NCBI RefSeq assembly: GCF_023556335.1
Contig: NZ_JAIKTS010000001.1
Location: 496,001 to 560,000, forward strand
Source: Stenotrophomonas mori
GTDB taxonomy: Bacteria; Pseudomonadota; Gammaproteobacteria; Xanthomonadales; Xanthomonadaceae
Reading direction: 5' to 3'
Length of the DNA: 64,000 nt
Position numbers and translations under genes: made by a program. Of this stretch, positions 37,208-46,406 are shown piece by piece (position 1 is the first letter of the stretch; each line of letters opens with the position of its first letter). The notes beneath the pieces are model-generated. The model saw only the letters and a list, made by a program, of their open reading frames with translations, was not told the DNA's origin and did not search any database.

Positions 37208-37230
37208 GGGCGCGCCTGTTGGGCGCGCCC
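37208..37230. terminator. GC hairpin between metG and the HAD gene
   Basis: GGGCGCGCC and GGCGCGCCC form a 9-bp stem with a TGTTG loop, eight bases past the metG stop. No T-run. Confidence 0.5.
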
Positions 37231-37237
37231 GCTGCCA

Positions 37238-39322
37238 TCAACGTACCGGCATGCCCGGCTGGGCGCCGGCATCGGCATCCAGCAGCGCCAGCGCGCCGCC
37301 GTCGAAGCCGGCCGACAGGATCATGCCTTCGCTCAGGCCGAAGCGCATCTTGCGCGGGGCCAGGTTGGCGATGAAGACCACGCTGCGGCCGACCAGTTTT
37401 TCCGGCTCGCTGTAGCTGCCGCGGATGCCGGAGAAGATCTGCCGCTGGCCCAGGTCGCCAGCGTCGAGCAGGAAGCGCAGCAGCTTGTCCGAGCCTTCGA
37501 CGAAGCCGCACTCGAGCACCTTGCCGATGCGCAGGTCGAGCTTGGCGAAATCATCGATGCCGATGTGCGCGCTGGCGGCGCCTTCGCCCTTGGCGTCGGG
37601 CTTCGTGGCGGCCGGGGCCGGCTTTCCGGCCTTGGCCGGCGCGCTGTCGGGAGCGGAGGCGGCGCCGAGGGTGTCCTTGGAGGCGTCGGTCATGGCGTCG
37701 ATCATCTTGGGGTCGATACGGGTGAACAGCGCCACGTAGGCGGCGATGGTGTGGGCGGTCAACGGCCTGGCGATATCGCCCCAGCCGGTCATCGGTGCAT
37801 TGAGGAAGCCCTCGGCCTGCTGCGCGGTGGCCGGCAGCACCGGCTTGAGCGCGGCCACCAGTACCCGGAACAGGTTCAGGCCCTGCGTGCAGACGGCCTG
37901 CAGTTCGGCGTCGGCGCCTTCACGCTTGGCGATGACCCAGGGCTTGGTGTCGTCGATGTACTTGTTGGCTTCGTCGGCCAGCGCCATGGTCTGGCGGATG
38001 GCGGCGGCCGGGTCGTTGCGCTCATAGGCCTCGCGCACCGGCGCCAGTGCGGCGACGAAGCGGTCGTACTGGGCCGGGTCGGGCAGCGCGTCGGCCAGCT
38101 TGCCGTCGAAGCGCTTGGCGATGAAACCGGCACAGCGGCTGGCCAGGTTGACGAATTTGCCGACCAGGTCGGCGTTCACGCGGGCGGCGAAGTCGGCCAG
38201 GTTCAGGTCCAGGTCGTCGACGCCGCCGGAGGACTTGGCGGCGAAGTAGTAGCGCAGGGCTTCCGGCGGCAGGCCGACATCCAGGTAGGTGCGGGCCATG
38301 ACGAAGGTGCCGCGCGACTTGCTCATCTTGGCGCCGTCGACGGTCAGGTAGCCATTGACGTGCAGGCGCGTGGGCACCTTCAGCCCGGTGCCGCGCAGCA
38401 CCGATGGCCAGAACAGGCCGTGGAAGTTGACGATGTCCTTGCCGATGAAATGGTGCAGCTCGGTGGCGCTGTCGGCGGCCAGCACGGCGTCGAAGTCGTC
38501 GCCGGTCTTCGCGCACAGGGTCCTGAAGCTGGACAGGTAGCCGATCGGCGCATCCAGCCACACGTAGAAGTACTTGCCTGGGGCGCCGGGGATCTCGAAG
38601 CCGAAATAGGGCGCATCGCGGGAAATGTCCCAGGCGCGCAGGCCGCCGTCGGCATCCAGCCATTCGGCCAGCTTGGCCTTCACGCCGGGCACGGCGACGT
38701 CGCCGGCCAGCCACTCGCGCAGGAAGTCCTGGAAACGGCCGACCTCGAAGAAGTAGTGCTCCGAATCGCGGATCTCGGGCGTGGCGCCGGACACCACTGA
38801 CCTGGGTTCGATCAGGTCGGTGGGGCCGTAGGTGGCGCCGCAGACCTCGCAGTTGTCGCCGTACTGGTCCGGCGACGTGCACTTCGGACAGGTGCCCTTG
38901 ATGTAGCGGTCCGGCAGGAACATGCCCTTGGCCGGGTCGTAGAACTGCGCCACCGAGCGGCGGCTGATGTGGCCGGCGGCGTCGAGCCGGGTGTACAGCG
39001 CCTCGGTCAGCTCGCGGTTGGCGGCCGAATTGGTCGAGTCGTAGTGGTCGAAATCCACGCCGAAGGCCGCGAAGTCGCGTTCATGCCCGGCCTGGATGTT
39101 GGCGATGAAGACTTCCGGGCTCACGCCGGCCTTTTCCGCGGCCAGCATGATCGGCGTGCCATGGGTGTCGTCGGCGCAGACGTACCAGACCTTCTCGCCC
39201 ATCAGCCGGCGTGCGCGCACCCAGATGTCGGCCTGGACATAGCCGACCAGGTGGCCCAGGTGCAGCGGACCATTGGCATAGGGAAGGGCGTTGGTGACGA
39301 GCGTGCTACGGGTCATGGCCAT
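37238..39322 (-). CDS. metG: Methionyl-tRNA synthetase
   Basis: Class I aminoacyl-tRNA synthetase of 694 residues charging initiator and elongator tRNA-Met. The HIGH-type motif appears as PLHLGHL near residue 20; the zinc knuckle is CPKC with CEVC 14 residues on; KMSKSRGTF lies near residue 335. A Lys/Pro/Ala-rich linker leads to the C-terminal tRNA-binding (OB-fold) domain, LDLRIGKVLECGFVEGSDKL, which mediates dimerisation. Full length and intact. Confidence 0.98.
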   Translation of the reverse strand: MAMTRSTLVTNALPYANGPLHLGHLVGYVQADIWVRARRLMGEKVWYVCADDTHGTPIMLAAEKAGVSPEVFIANIQAGHERDFAAFGVDFDHYDSTNSAANRELTEALYTRLDAAGHISRRSVAQFYDPAKGMFLPDRYIKGTCPKCTSPDQYGDNCEVCGATYGPTDLIEPRSVVSGATPEIRDSEHYFFEVGRFQDFLREWLAGDVAVPGVKAKLAEWLDADGGLRAWDISRDAPYFGFEIPGAPGKYFYVWLDAPIGYLSSFRTLCAKTGDDFDAVLAADSATELHHFIGKDIVNFHGLFWPSVLRGTGLKVPTRLHVNGYLTVDGAKMSKSRGTFVMARTYLDVGLPPEALRYYFAAKSSGGVDDLDLNLADFAARVNADLVGKFVNLASRCAGFIAKRFDGKLADALPDPAQYDRFVAALAPVREAYERNDPAAAIRQTMALADEANKYIDDTKPWVIAKREGADAELQAVCTQGLNLFRVLVAALKPVLPATAQQAEGFLNAPMTGWGDIARPLTAHTIAAYVALFTRIDPKMIDAMTDASKDTLGAASAPDSAPAKAGKPAPAATKPDAKGEGAASAHIGIDDFAKLDLRIGKVLECGFVEGSDKLLRFLLDAGDLGQRQIFSGIRGSYSEPEKLVGRSVVFIANLAPRKMRFGLSEGMILSAGFDGGALALLDADAGAQPGMPVR

Positions 39323-39424
39323 CGGCGATAACGGGGGGACCGCCGATTATGGCATGCCGTCCGGCGGGCACCGGGAAAGCGGGGCCGGGGCGGCCTCCGC
39401 GGTGCCGGCGGTGGCCGGTGATGC

Positions 39425-39449
39425 CGTCCCGGCCGTTGCGGCCGGGACG
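39425..39449. terminator. Hairpin downstream of the DUF2147 gene
   Basis: CGTCCCGGCC and GGCCGGGACG form a perfect 10-bp stem with a 5-base loop, 40 bases past the stop of the minus-strand gene and ahead of metG. Confidence 0.55.
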
Positions 39450-39489
39450 GGCAGGTGCGGCCGTGGAACGGCAGCGGTACGCGCCGGGG

Positions 39490-39936
39490 TTACAGGCGCT
39501 CCCACACCTGCGACTTGCAGATGAAGGCGATGCAGCCGGACACCTGGAGTTTCGCGCCGCCCTCGATCAGCTCCATCTTGGACTTGTACACCTTGCCTTC
39601 GTCGGGCTTGAGGATGGTGCCGCCGTTCCACTTGTTGGCGCCGTCGGCACGCATGCCGCGGATGATCTCCATGCCGGTGATCGGCTGGTCCTTGCGGTCG
39701 TCGCTGCACTTGTCGCAGGTCGGGTCGGGGCGGCTGGGATTGATCAGTTCGACGATGCGCCCGTGCAGGGTGCCGTTGCCGGAGCGGCTGATCTCGACGA
39801 TGGACTTGGCGCGCTGGGTGTCCGGGTCGATCTGGCGCCAGCGGCCTTCGGCGCTGGCAGTGTCGGCCTGCGCCGCGGAAACGCCGGCCAGGGCCAACGG
39901 CAGGGCCAGCAGCAGGGTCGTGAAGGTCTTGCGCAT
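39490..39936 (-). CDS. DUF2147 exported protein
   Basis: A 148-residue protein with a clear signal peptide (FTTLLLALPLALAGVSAAQA). The mature part begins with GRWRQIDPDTQRAKSIVEI and carries NGTLHGRIVEL, the DUF2147 hallmark, followed by CDKC, GNG-type turns and a C-terminal Cys pair (SGCIAFICKS). DUF2147 proteins are small periplasmic beta-barrels of lipocalin-like shape with unknown ligand. TATACA 5' of the gene on the minus strand may be its -10. Confidence 0.85.
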   Translation of the reverse strand: MRKTFTTLLLALPLALAGVSAAQADTASAEGRWRQIDPDTQRAKSIVEISRSGNGTLHGRIVELINPSRPDPTCDKCSDDRKDQPITGMEIIRGMRADGANKWNGGTILKPDEGKVYKSKMELIEGGAKLQVSGCIAFICKSQVWERL

Positions 39937-40170
39937 GTCTCGTCTCCCAAGGATGGGTGTCAGGGTCCGGACGTCCGGGTACGGTCGAATGTATACCCAT
40001 TCGCCGTGGTACGGAAAGCGTCCCGGAACCGTGCCCGGGAGCGACGGTGGTCCGCGGCCGATGGCCGGCGGGGGAGGTCCGCCGGGGCAGGCTGCAGCGG
40101 TGCGCGTGCGGCGGGACGGGACAAGCCGATGGTGGAGCGGCTGCCGGGCGCGCTCAGGCGGTGGCGGGCG

Positions 40171-40563
40171 TCAGGCGCTTTCGTACAGCTCCAGCGGCAA
40201 CCCGTCGGGATCGGCGAAGAAGCTGAAGCGGCGGCCGGTGGCGGCGTCCACGCGGACCGGTTCGCAGGCCACGCCCTCGGCCTGGAGATGGGCCAGGACG
40301 GCATCCAGCGCGGTGACGCGGAATGCCAGGTGGCGCAGGCCGCAGGCCTCCGGACGGCTGGGCCGGGGCGGCGGGGCGGGAAAGGAGAACAGTTCCAGCT
40401 GGCTGCCGTCGGGCAGCCGCAGGTCCAGCTTCCAGGAGCCGCGCTCGGCGCGGAACTGCTCACCGATCACCTCCAGCCCGAGGATCCGCGTGTAGAAGTC
40501 GCGCGAGCGGGCGTAGTCCGAGGCGATCAGCGCGACATGGTGGAGGCCCTGGAGCAGGGTCAC
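40171..40563 (-). CDS. VOC-family glyoxalase-like protein (YaeR type)
   Basis: A 130-residue vicinal-oxygen-chelate protein. Likely metal ligands are the His in LHHVALIA, Glu in LELFSF, His in LRHLAFRV and Glu in LELYES, spaced as two beta-alpha-beta-beta-beta modules. Resembles YaeR/GloA2. The start is a GTG that overlaps the TGA of the upstream serine hydrolase gene (GTGA), so the genes are translationally coupled. Substrate unknown. Confidence 0.85.
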   Translation of the reverse strand: MTLLQGLHHVALIASDYARSRDFYTRILGLEVIGEQFRAERGSWKLDLRLPDGSQLELFSFPAPPPRPSRPEACGLRHLAFRVTALDAVLAHLQAEGVACEPVRVDAATGRRFSFFADPDGLPLELYESA

Positions 40564-41612
40564 GGTCCGGCGTCGCGCCAGCGCCGGGCGATCTCCAGCG
40601 CCAGCGGATAGGGTTCGGGGTCGTTGCGGTTGCTGAGCACGATCACGGTCAGCTTCTGCTGCGGGTAGCGCAGCAGCACGTTGCGGAAGCCGATGCTCTC
40701 GCCGCTGTGCCACAGCGCATCGCCGTTGATGCGCCAGCCGAAGCCGTAGTGCGGCACGTCCGGCTCGGGCGTGGCGGTGGCCGGGCTGAAGGCCTGGCGC
40801 AGCGAGTCGGCGCTGAGCAGGCGCTCGTCGTACAGCGCGGCATCCCACTTGGCCAGGTCGTCGATGGACGAATAGATGCCGCCGTCGCCGAGTACGGCGC
40901 TGGTGGGGCTCTGGTCGGTGCGCTGCCAGCGGCCGTTGATCTCGCTGTAGCCATAGGCGCGCGCGGGCACGTCGTCCACACCGTCCTGGTGGGCGACGGT
41001 GGCATCCATGCCCAGCGGCAGGAAGATGCGCTGGCGCAGGAAACGGGCGAAGTCGCTGCCCGAGGCCTTGCCGACGATCAGCGCCAGCAGTGCATAGCCG
41101 CCATTGCTGTAGCGGTAGTCGCTGCCGGGCGGGAAGTAGCTGCGGTCCTGCTTCTCCAGCAGGTGCAGCACGTCGAGATCGTGGACCTGGCGGGTATCGG
41201 CCGGGTCCATCAGGTCCTCGTAGTCGATCAGGCCGCTGGTGTGGGCCAGCAGCTGGCGGATGGTCATGCCGTCGGCCACCGCGGGCAGGCTGGGCAGCCA
41301 GGTCTTCAGCGGGTCGTCGATGGACAGCCTGCCGTCCTCGGCCAGCAGCAAGATGGCGGCGGCGGTGAACTGCTTGCTCACCGAGGCCAGGCGGAAATTG
41401 CTGGCCGGGGTCACCGCGCTGCCGTCCTCGAGTACCGCCTGCCCGTAGCCGCGGCGGAACACCGGCTGGCCGTCCTTGAGTACCAGGACCGCGGCGCCCG
41501 GTACCGGGCCGTCGTAGCGCTGCATCAGGTCGTCGATGCCGGGCGCAGCGCCGGCGGTGCCCGCGAAGGCGATCGCGCAGAGAGGGGCGAGTCGGGACAT
41601 CCAGCGGAACAT
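40560..41612 (-). CDS. Serine hydrolase, beta-lactamase/class C PBP-like
   Basis: Exported 350-residue protein with a signal peptide (LAPLCAIAFAGTAGA). The catalytic Ser77 and Lys80 sit in ASVSKQF; the tyrosine motif is YSN in YRYSNGGYALL; the third motif is HSGE in ALWHSGESIG. This set is typical of the Beta-lactamase (PF00144) esterase/peptidase family and not of true AmpC resistance enzymes. The ATG at 41612 has GGAG upstream. Its stop overlaps the VOC gene start. Confidence 0.87.
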   Translation of the reverse strand: MFRWMSRLAPLCAIAFAGTAGAAPGIDDLMQRYDGPVPGAAVLVLKDGQPVFRRGYGQAVLEDGSAVTPASNFRLASVSKQFTAAAILLLAEDGRLSIDDPLKTWLPSLPAVADGMTIRQLLAHTSGLIDYEDLMDPADTRQVHDLDVLHLLEKQDRSYFPPGSDYRYSNGGYALLALIVGKASGSDFARFLRQRIFLPLGMDATVAHQDGVDDVPARAYGYSEINGRWQRTDQSPTSAVLGDGGIYSSIDDLAKWDAALYDERLLSADSLRQAFSPATATPEPDVPHYGFGWRINGDALWHSGESIGFRNVLLRYPQQKLTVIVLSNRNDPEPYPLALEIARRWRDAGP

Positions 41613-41739
41613 GCAGGCTCCTTCGTGGGGTCTGGAAGACGGGCGCACCGCGGGCGCGCGGGCCGGGCGGCCCCCGGCAGGCGCAGCGTAGGGGGATTGT
41701 GCGGGCTTTGCGAGCCCCGCCGGTACCCGGACGGACGCC

Positions 41740-43629
41740 TCAGGGGGTGCCGGCGGCGATCCAGCGATCGATCTTGGCTTCCAGGATGTCCAGCGGCATC
41801 GAGCCGTCCTTCAGCACTTCGCGATGGAACGCGCGCAGATCGAAACGCGGGCCCAGCGCTTCCTGGGCTTTCTGTCGCAGGCGCAGGATCGTGGCCTCGC
41901 CGACGCGGTAGGCCAGGGTCTGGCCGGGCAGCGCCATGAAGCGCTCGACGTCGGCCGCGGCATCGTCGGAAGCGATGTCGGCGTTCTCGACCATGTAGTC
42001 GATCGCCTGCTGCCGGGTCCAGCCGGCGGCATGCAGGCCGGTGTCGGCGACCACGCGCACGGTGCGCAGCAGGGTGATCTGCAGATAGCCCAGGTGGTCG
42101 TAGGGGTCGCGGTACAGCCCCATGTCCTGGCCCAGCGATTCGGCGTACAGGCCCCAGCCTTCGACGAAGGCGACGTCGCCGCCGAGCCGGCGGAAGCGCG
42201 GCAGGGTGGACAGCTCCTGCTGCAGCCCCAGCTGCAGGTGGTGCCCGGGGAGGCCTTCATGCAGGTACTGCAGCGGGACCGCCCAGCGCTTGCGCGTGGC
42301 CAGGTCGCGGCTGTTGACCAGCAGCAGGCCGGGCTGCGAACCGTCGTTGGCGGCCGCCGGCTGGTAGCTGGCGGCGCTGGCGGTGAGCGCGTGTTCGGCC
42401 GGCACCGGCTGGATCTCCAGGGGAGCGGTCGGGCGCACGTCGAACAGGGCGGGCAGTGCGGCATCGACCTGCTGGGCGACCTCGCGGTAGCGGGCCAGCA
42501 GCGCCGCCTCGTCCTTGAAGGTGAACTGGCGGTCGTTGCGCATGGACGCGTAGGTCTTGCGCAGCGTGCCGCGGATCTTCGCGTCCTTCATCGTCGCGGC
42601 GATCCGCTCCTGCAGGTCCTTGACCTCCTGCGCGCCGAGCGCGTGGATCTGCGCCGGCGCCAGCGCGGGGCTGGTCTGGCTGGCCACGGAGTGCGCATAC
42701 CAGGCCTGGCCGTCGGGCAGGGCGCCAAGGCCGTCGCTGGCGCGCGCCGCCGGCAGGTACTGGGTGGCGATGAAACCGCGCAGTGCCCGGTAGGACGGCA
42801 GCAGGCGGTATTCGATCATGCGCTTGTACTCGGCGCTCAGGCGTTCCCGGTCCTCGGCGGGGATGTCCTCGGGCATGTTGCGGATCGGCGCCCAGAAGAT
42901 GCTTTCCTCGGCGCTGGGCTTGATCACCGCATCCAGCTGCGGCAGCACCTTCTCCATCAGCGCGCGCGGCTGCACCACGCCGGCGGCCATGCCCTCGCGC
43001 ATGTTGTCGATGGCCTGGGTGAACAGCGTCGGCACGCCCAGCGAGCGGCGCGACCAGTTCTCGTAGTCCTTGATCGTGCGGAACGGCTGCGCGCCGGTGC
43101 CCGAGCCGAGCACGGCGATCAGGCTGGCGAGGTTGTTGTGCGGGTTGATGGGAAGCATCCATGACGGATGTTCGGCGGCGGCCAGCGAGACATGGGCGTC
43201 GCGCACGAAGATCTCGTAGCTGAGCAGGTCCTGGCCCTGCAGCCCTTCCGACCCGATCGCCTCGACCTTGCCGAGCCATTCGACCATGAAGTCGCGGGCC
43301 TGCTGGCGCGAGGCGGGCGACAGGAAGTTGGGCAGCTGGTCGTTGAAGCGGGGGTCGCCCTGGAAGGTGGCCTGCAGCGGGTTCAAGCGCATTGCCGCAT
43401 CCCAGTATTCGTCGTAGAGCCGGTTCAGGCGTGCGGCCTTGTCCTCGGTCACCGCGCGCGGGGCCGGGGCCGGGCGTGCGGCGGTGCGTGCCGGTGCGCG
43501 CGCCTTGGGCTTGCTGCTGCTCGCCGGGCGCTGGTTCGCCCTGGTCGCGGCGTCGGCGGGCGGGGCCGGGGCGGCGGCCAGCAGGGTGGCGACGGCAAGG
43601 GCGAGCAGGCGAAGCGGGCTGGAGGACAT
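41740..43629 (-). CDS. DUF885 exported metallopeptidase-like protein
   Basis: A 629-residue protein with an N-terminal signal peptide (LRLLALAVATLLAAAPAPPADA) and a Pro/Ala/Arg-rich linker. The family-defining HEGLPGHH and FVEGWGLYAE motifs are present, matching the zinc-peptidase-like active site proposed for DUF885. The start at 43629 removes an upstream Arg-rich stretch. Activity has been shown for few members, so peptide hydrolysis is inference. It lies 86 bp before DUF502's end on the same strand. Confidence 0.88.
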   Translation of the reverse strand: MSSSPLRLLALAVATLLAAAPAPPADAATRANQRPASSSKPKARAPARTAARPAPAPRAVTEDKAARLNRLYDEYWDAAMRLNPLQATFQGDPRFNDQLPNFLSPASRQQARDFMVEWLGKVEAIGSEGLQGQDLLSYEIFVRDAHVSLAAAEHPSWMLPINPHNNLASLIAVLGSGTGAQPFRTIKDYENWSRRSLGVPTLFTQAIDNMREGMAAGVVQPRALMEKVLPQLDAVIKPSAEESIFWAPIRNMPEDIPAEDRERLSAEYKRMIEYRLLPSYRALRGFIATQYLPAARASDGLGALPDGQAWYAHSVASQTSPALAPAQIHALGAQEVKDLQERIAATMKDAKIRGTLRKTYASMRNDRQFTFKDEAALLARYREVAQQVDAALPALFDVRPTAPLEIQPVPAEHALTASAASYQPAAANDGSQPGLLLVNSRDLATRKRWAVPLQYLHEGLPGHHLQLGLQQELSTLPRFRRLGGDVAFVEGWGLYAESLGQDMGLYRDPYDHLGYLQITLLRTVRVVADTGLHAAGWTRQQAIDYMVENADIASDDAAADVERFMALPGQTLAYRVGEATILRLRQKAQEALGPRFDLRAFHREVLKDGSMPLDILEAKIDRWIAAGTP

Positions 43630-43714
43630 CAGGAGTTCCGGAAACACACAGGTGCGGGAGCTTGCCTCAGCATGGAGACGGAGTGAAGCGCGCCGTGCCG
43701 ATGCGCGGTCCGGC

Positions 43715-44392
43715 TCATCGGTCGCCGGCGCGGGTGAACGGCACCGTTTCCGGCGCCACCGCACCGCCGGAGATGATGAAGCTCATGGCCTGGTCCACGC
43801 TCCAGTCGGTGGGTGTCAGCAGCTCCACCGGCACGATCTCCAGGTAGCCGGAGGTCGGGTTGGGCGTGGTCGGCACGTACACCGCGGCCAGTTCGCGGCC
43901 GGTGCCGTGCTCGCGGATGACGCGCGTCACCAGGCCCACCGACTTCATGTCACGGTGGGGGAAGTCGATCAGCACCACGCGCTGGGTGCTGCCGGGCTGG
44001 GTCTGCAGGATGTCCAGCAGCTTCCGGGCGCTGTCGTAGATGATGCTGGCCAGCGGGATGCGCTTGATCACCGCGCCGAACCAGCGCAGCAGGCGCTGGC
44101 CGATCACCCGCCGGCTGAGCATGCCGACCAGCAGGATCACCAGGACGGTGGCGAGCAGGGCGAAGATGTCCTGCATCCATTCCACCCGCACCCAGCCCAG
44201 GTAATGGGGGAAGGACGCGGCGATGCGCTCGGACAACGGCACCACCAGCGGGCTGCTGATGCCGGACAGCAGCACGAACACGAACTTGACCACCACCCAG
44301 GTCAGCCAGATCGGCAGCAGGGTCAGCAATCCGGTCAGGAACAGGCGCTGCAGGGAGGGGCGGGGGGGCGAGGGGGATGCATCGGCGGACAT
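43715..44392 (-). CDS. DUF502 membrane protein
   Basis: Inner-membrane protein of 225 residues with two N-terminal helices (LFLTGLLTLLPIWLTWVVVKF and IFALLATVLVILLVGML) and a soluble C-terminal domain containing GSTQRVVLIDFPHRDMKSVG and VYVPTTPNPTSGYLEIVP. These motifs identify DUF502. Function unknown; distant plant homologues are the COV proteins. It is divergent from the hypothetical gene at 44511. Confidence 0.9.
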   Translation of the reverse strand: MSADASPSPPRPSLQRLFLTGLLTLLPIWLTWVVVKFVFVLLSGISSPLVVPLSERIAASFPHYLGWVRVEWMQDIFALLATVLVILLVGMLSRRVIGQRLLRWFGAVIKRIPLASIIYDSARKLLDILQTQPGSTQRVVLIDFPHRDMKSVGLVTRVIREHGTGRELAAVYVPTTPNPTSGYLEIVPVELLTPTDWSVDQAMSFIISGGAVAPETVPFTRAGDR

Positions 44393-44510
44393 CCGGGGAT
44401 TGTAGCGTCGCCGTCCTGGGCGCGGCGGTGCGCACGCGGGCCGGTGTACCGGCGTTTATGCGATGCTTCGTGACGGTCGGTGCCGGGATGCCGGCGATGG
44501 AGCGGGTGCG

Positions 44511-45872
44511 ATGGAATGGACGACGGGCAGGGCCGTGCGCCGGGGCGGCGCCGCCCTTGCAGCGGTGGTGCTGGTGGCACTGGTGGTGGCGGGCGTGTCC
44601 TGGTGCTGGCCGCCGTCGCCGGCCCAGGAACAGGCCCGGGCGATCCTGGAGGCACGGCCGCAATGGCCGGGCAGCAATGCCTATGCGGACCTGGCCTTGC
44701 TGGGAGTCCCGGGGCTGACGCCCGGGCAGCGGCAAGCGCGCGCGGAGGCGCATGCCCGCCAGTTCGAACGGTGGTACGCGGACGTGTACGTTCCCGCCTT
44801 CCTCCAGGACCGGGTGCCGACGGCTCCGCCGGCGCTGGTGGAAGCGGACGCGCGCGCCGCGTTCCCGGACAGCGGCCTGTGCGGATTCGGGGCCGCGGCC
44901 GGCTGCGTGGCGGCGGTGCGCCGCGATCCGCAGGCCACGGCGGCGGCGCTGGCGCCGCATGCGGTCCTGCTGGAACAGATGGATGCGCTGGCGGCGCATG
45001 GCCACTTCCATTCGCCGTTGACACAGACCGAGGCCACGCCCTGGCCGCAGTGGCAATGGCTGCAGGTGCCGTTGAGCGCGCATGCGCTGGCCCATGTCCA
45101 GGGGGACAGCGCCCGCGCGCTGGCCGGCCTGTGCCGCGATGCCGGCATCGGGCGGATGCTGATGACGCAGGGCGACGGGCTGGTGGGGGTGATGGCCGGA
45201 GGGCGCCTGCTCCAGGCCAACGCCGGGCTGTTCGCCGAGGTGCTGGCCGAGCTGCCGGTGGATGCGCCGTTGCCGCCCGGCTGCACGACGGCCTTCGCAT
45301 TGCTGTCGGCGGACGAGGTGGGCCTCTGCCAGGGCATGCGCGGGGAGTTCGCGATGCAGCGTCGGCTGGCCACCTTGACGCACCGGAAGATCGTGCAGGG
45401 GCGGTGGTACGGGAGGTTCTTCTACAGTGCGCGCAAGACCCTCGCCGGGCAGGCCGAGCGGCTCGGGCAGGTGTGCCTGCCGGAGGTGCGCACCGCCCTC
45501 GCCGAGGACCGCAGGGTGCCGGACATGCCGTTGCCGGCACCGTCATGGTGGCAACCGCAGTGCCTGACCAACGCCCTCGGCTGCACCCTCAACGGCATCG
45601 CCGCGCCGGCCTACCTCGGCTTCGCGCGCCGGCAGCAGGACGTCGGTGCGCAGGTGCGCCTGCTGCAGGCCCTGCTGTGGCTGCGCGGGCAGGCGGCGCA
45701 GGACGCTTCCGTGCCGGTGGCGCAGTGGCTGGAGCGGTTGCCGGCCGAGCTGCGCGGCCGGCAGCGGCCACTGGTGGTCAGCGCCGACGGCGGAGCGCTG
45801 GAGGTGGCGGCCCATGGCACGCCGGCGGTGGTGCTGCAGATGCCGCTGCCACAGGCGATGCGCGGCCGGTAG
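44511..45872 (+). CDS. Hypothetical membrane-anchored protein
   Basis: A 453-residue protein I do not recognise. A single N-terminal membrane helix (AALAAVVLVALVVAGVSWCW) would leave a large periplasmic part. Motif-like pieces include LTPGQRQARAEAHARQFERW, a pair of cysteines in LCGFGAAAGC, and KIVQGRWYGRFFYSARKTLAG. GGAG precedes the ATG at 44511; an earlier in-frame ATG at 44463 has no site. Clear coding bias. No partner gene on the same strand. Confidence 0.7.
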   Translation: MEWTTGRAVRRGGAALAAVVLVALVVAGVSWCWPPSPAQEQARAILEARPQWPGSNAYADLALLGVPGLTPGQRQARAEAHARQFERWYADVYVPAFLQDRVPTAPPALVEADARAAFPDSGLCGFGAAAGCVAAVRRDPQATAAALAPHAVLLEQMDALAAHGHFHSPLTQTEATPWPQWQWLQVPLSAHALAHVQGDSARALAGLCRDAGIGRMLMTQGDGLVGVMAGGRLLQANAGLFAEVLAELPVDAPLPPGCTTAFALLSADEVGLCQGMRGEFAMQRRLATLTHRKIVQGRWYGRFFYSARKTLAGQAERLGQVCLPEVRTALAEDRRVPDMPLPAPSWWQPQCLTNALGCTLNGIAAPAYLGFARRQQDVGAQVRLLQALLWLRGQAAQDASVPVAQWLERLPAELRGRQRPLVVSADGGALEVAAHGTPAVVLQMPLPQAMRGR

Positions 45873-45887
45873 CGGTGCGCGGGCGGC

Positions 45888-46340
45888 TCAACGTGCGTGC
45901 GGCTTGAGCCGCACGTAGACCTGCTTGCGCACGCGTGCGACCCGCTCCCCCCGGGCATCGAGGATGTCGTTGGTGAACCAGCGCAGGTGCTTCTCGCCTC
46001 CGGCGGTGGCCGCGCGGATGTCGTCGAGCAGCGGGGCGTCGAGCTGGAACTCGGTGGCCACCACGCCCTTGCCGGGCGTGATGAACTCGATTTCCCCGGC
46101 CTTGTCCCAGACGAAATAGTCGCGCCCGAGGTTGCGCAGCAGGCACAGCATCCAGAACGGATCGGTCATCGCGAACAGGCTGCCACCGAAATGAGTGCGC
46201 ACGTAGTTGACGTTCCACGGGCGCTGGCGCAGCTCCACGCGCACATGACGGTAATCCTCCCGCAGGTGGGTGACATGGATGCCGGTGAACAGGAACGGCG
46301 GCCACAGGTTGATGCCGTGGCGGAACGTACGGGCTTTCAT
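45888..46340 (-). CDS. DUF4442 hotdog-fold thioesterase-like protein
   Basis: A 150-residue protein with the DUF4442/PaaI-like hotdog fold: INLWPPFLFTGIHV, RPWNVNYVRTHFGGSLFAM and a C-terminal VRKQVYVRL. The histidine-glycine-glycine segment HFGGS is the usual helix start of hotdog thioesterases. Start at 46340 (MKARTFRHGIN) is preferred over one 14 codons upstream. Acyl-CoA thioester hydrolysis is a family inference; substrate unknown. Confidence 0.8.
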   Translation of the reverse strand: MKARTFRHGINLWPPFLFTGIHVTHLREDYRHVRVELRQRPWNVNYVRTHFGGSLFAMTDPFWMLCLLRNLGRDYFVWDKAGEIEFITPGKGVVATEFQLDAPLLDDIRAATAGGEKHLRWFTNDILDARGERVARVRKQVYVRLKPHAR

Positions 46341-46406
46341 GGGCGCGCGGCGGGTCGGGACGGGGGACCCGGAGTCTAGCATTCGCCGACGTATGGTTCT
46401 TTGCGG

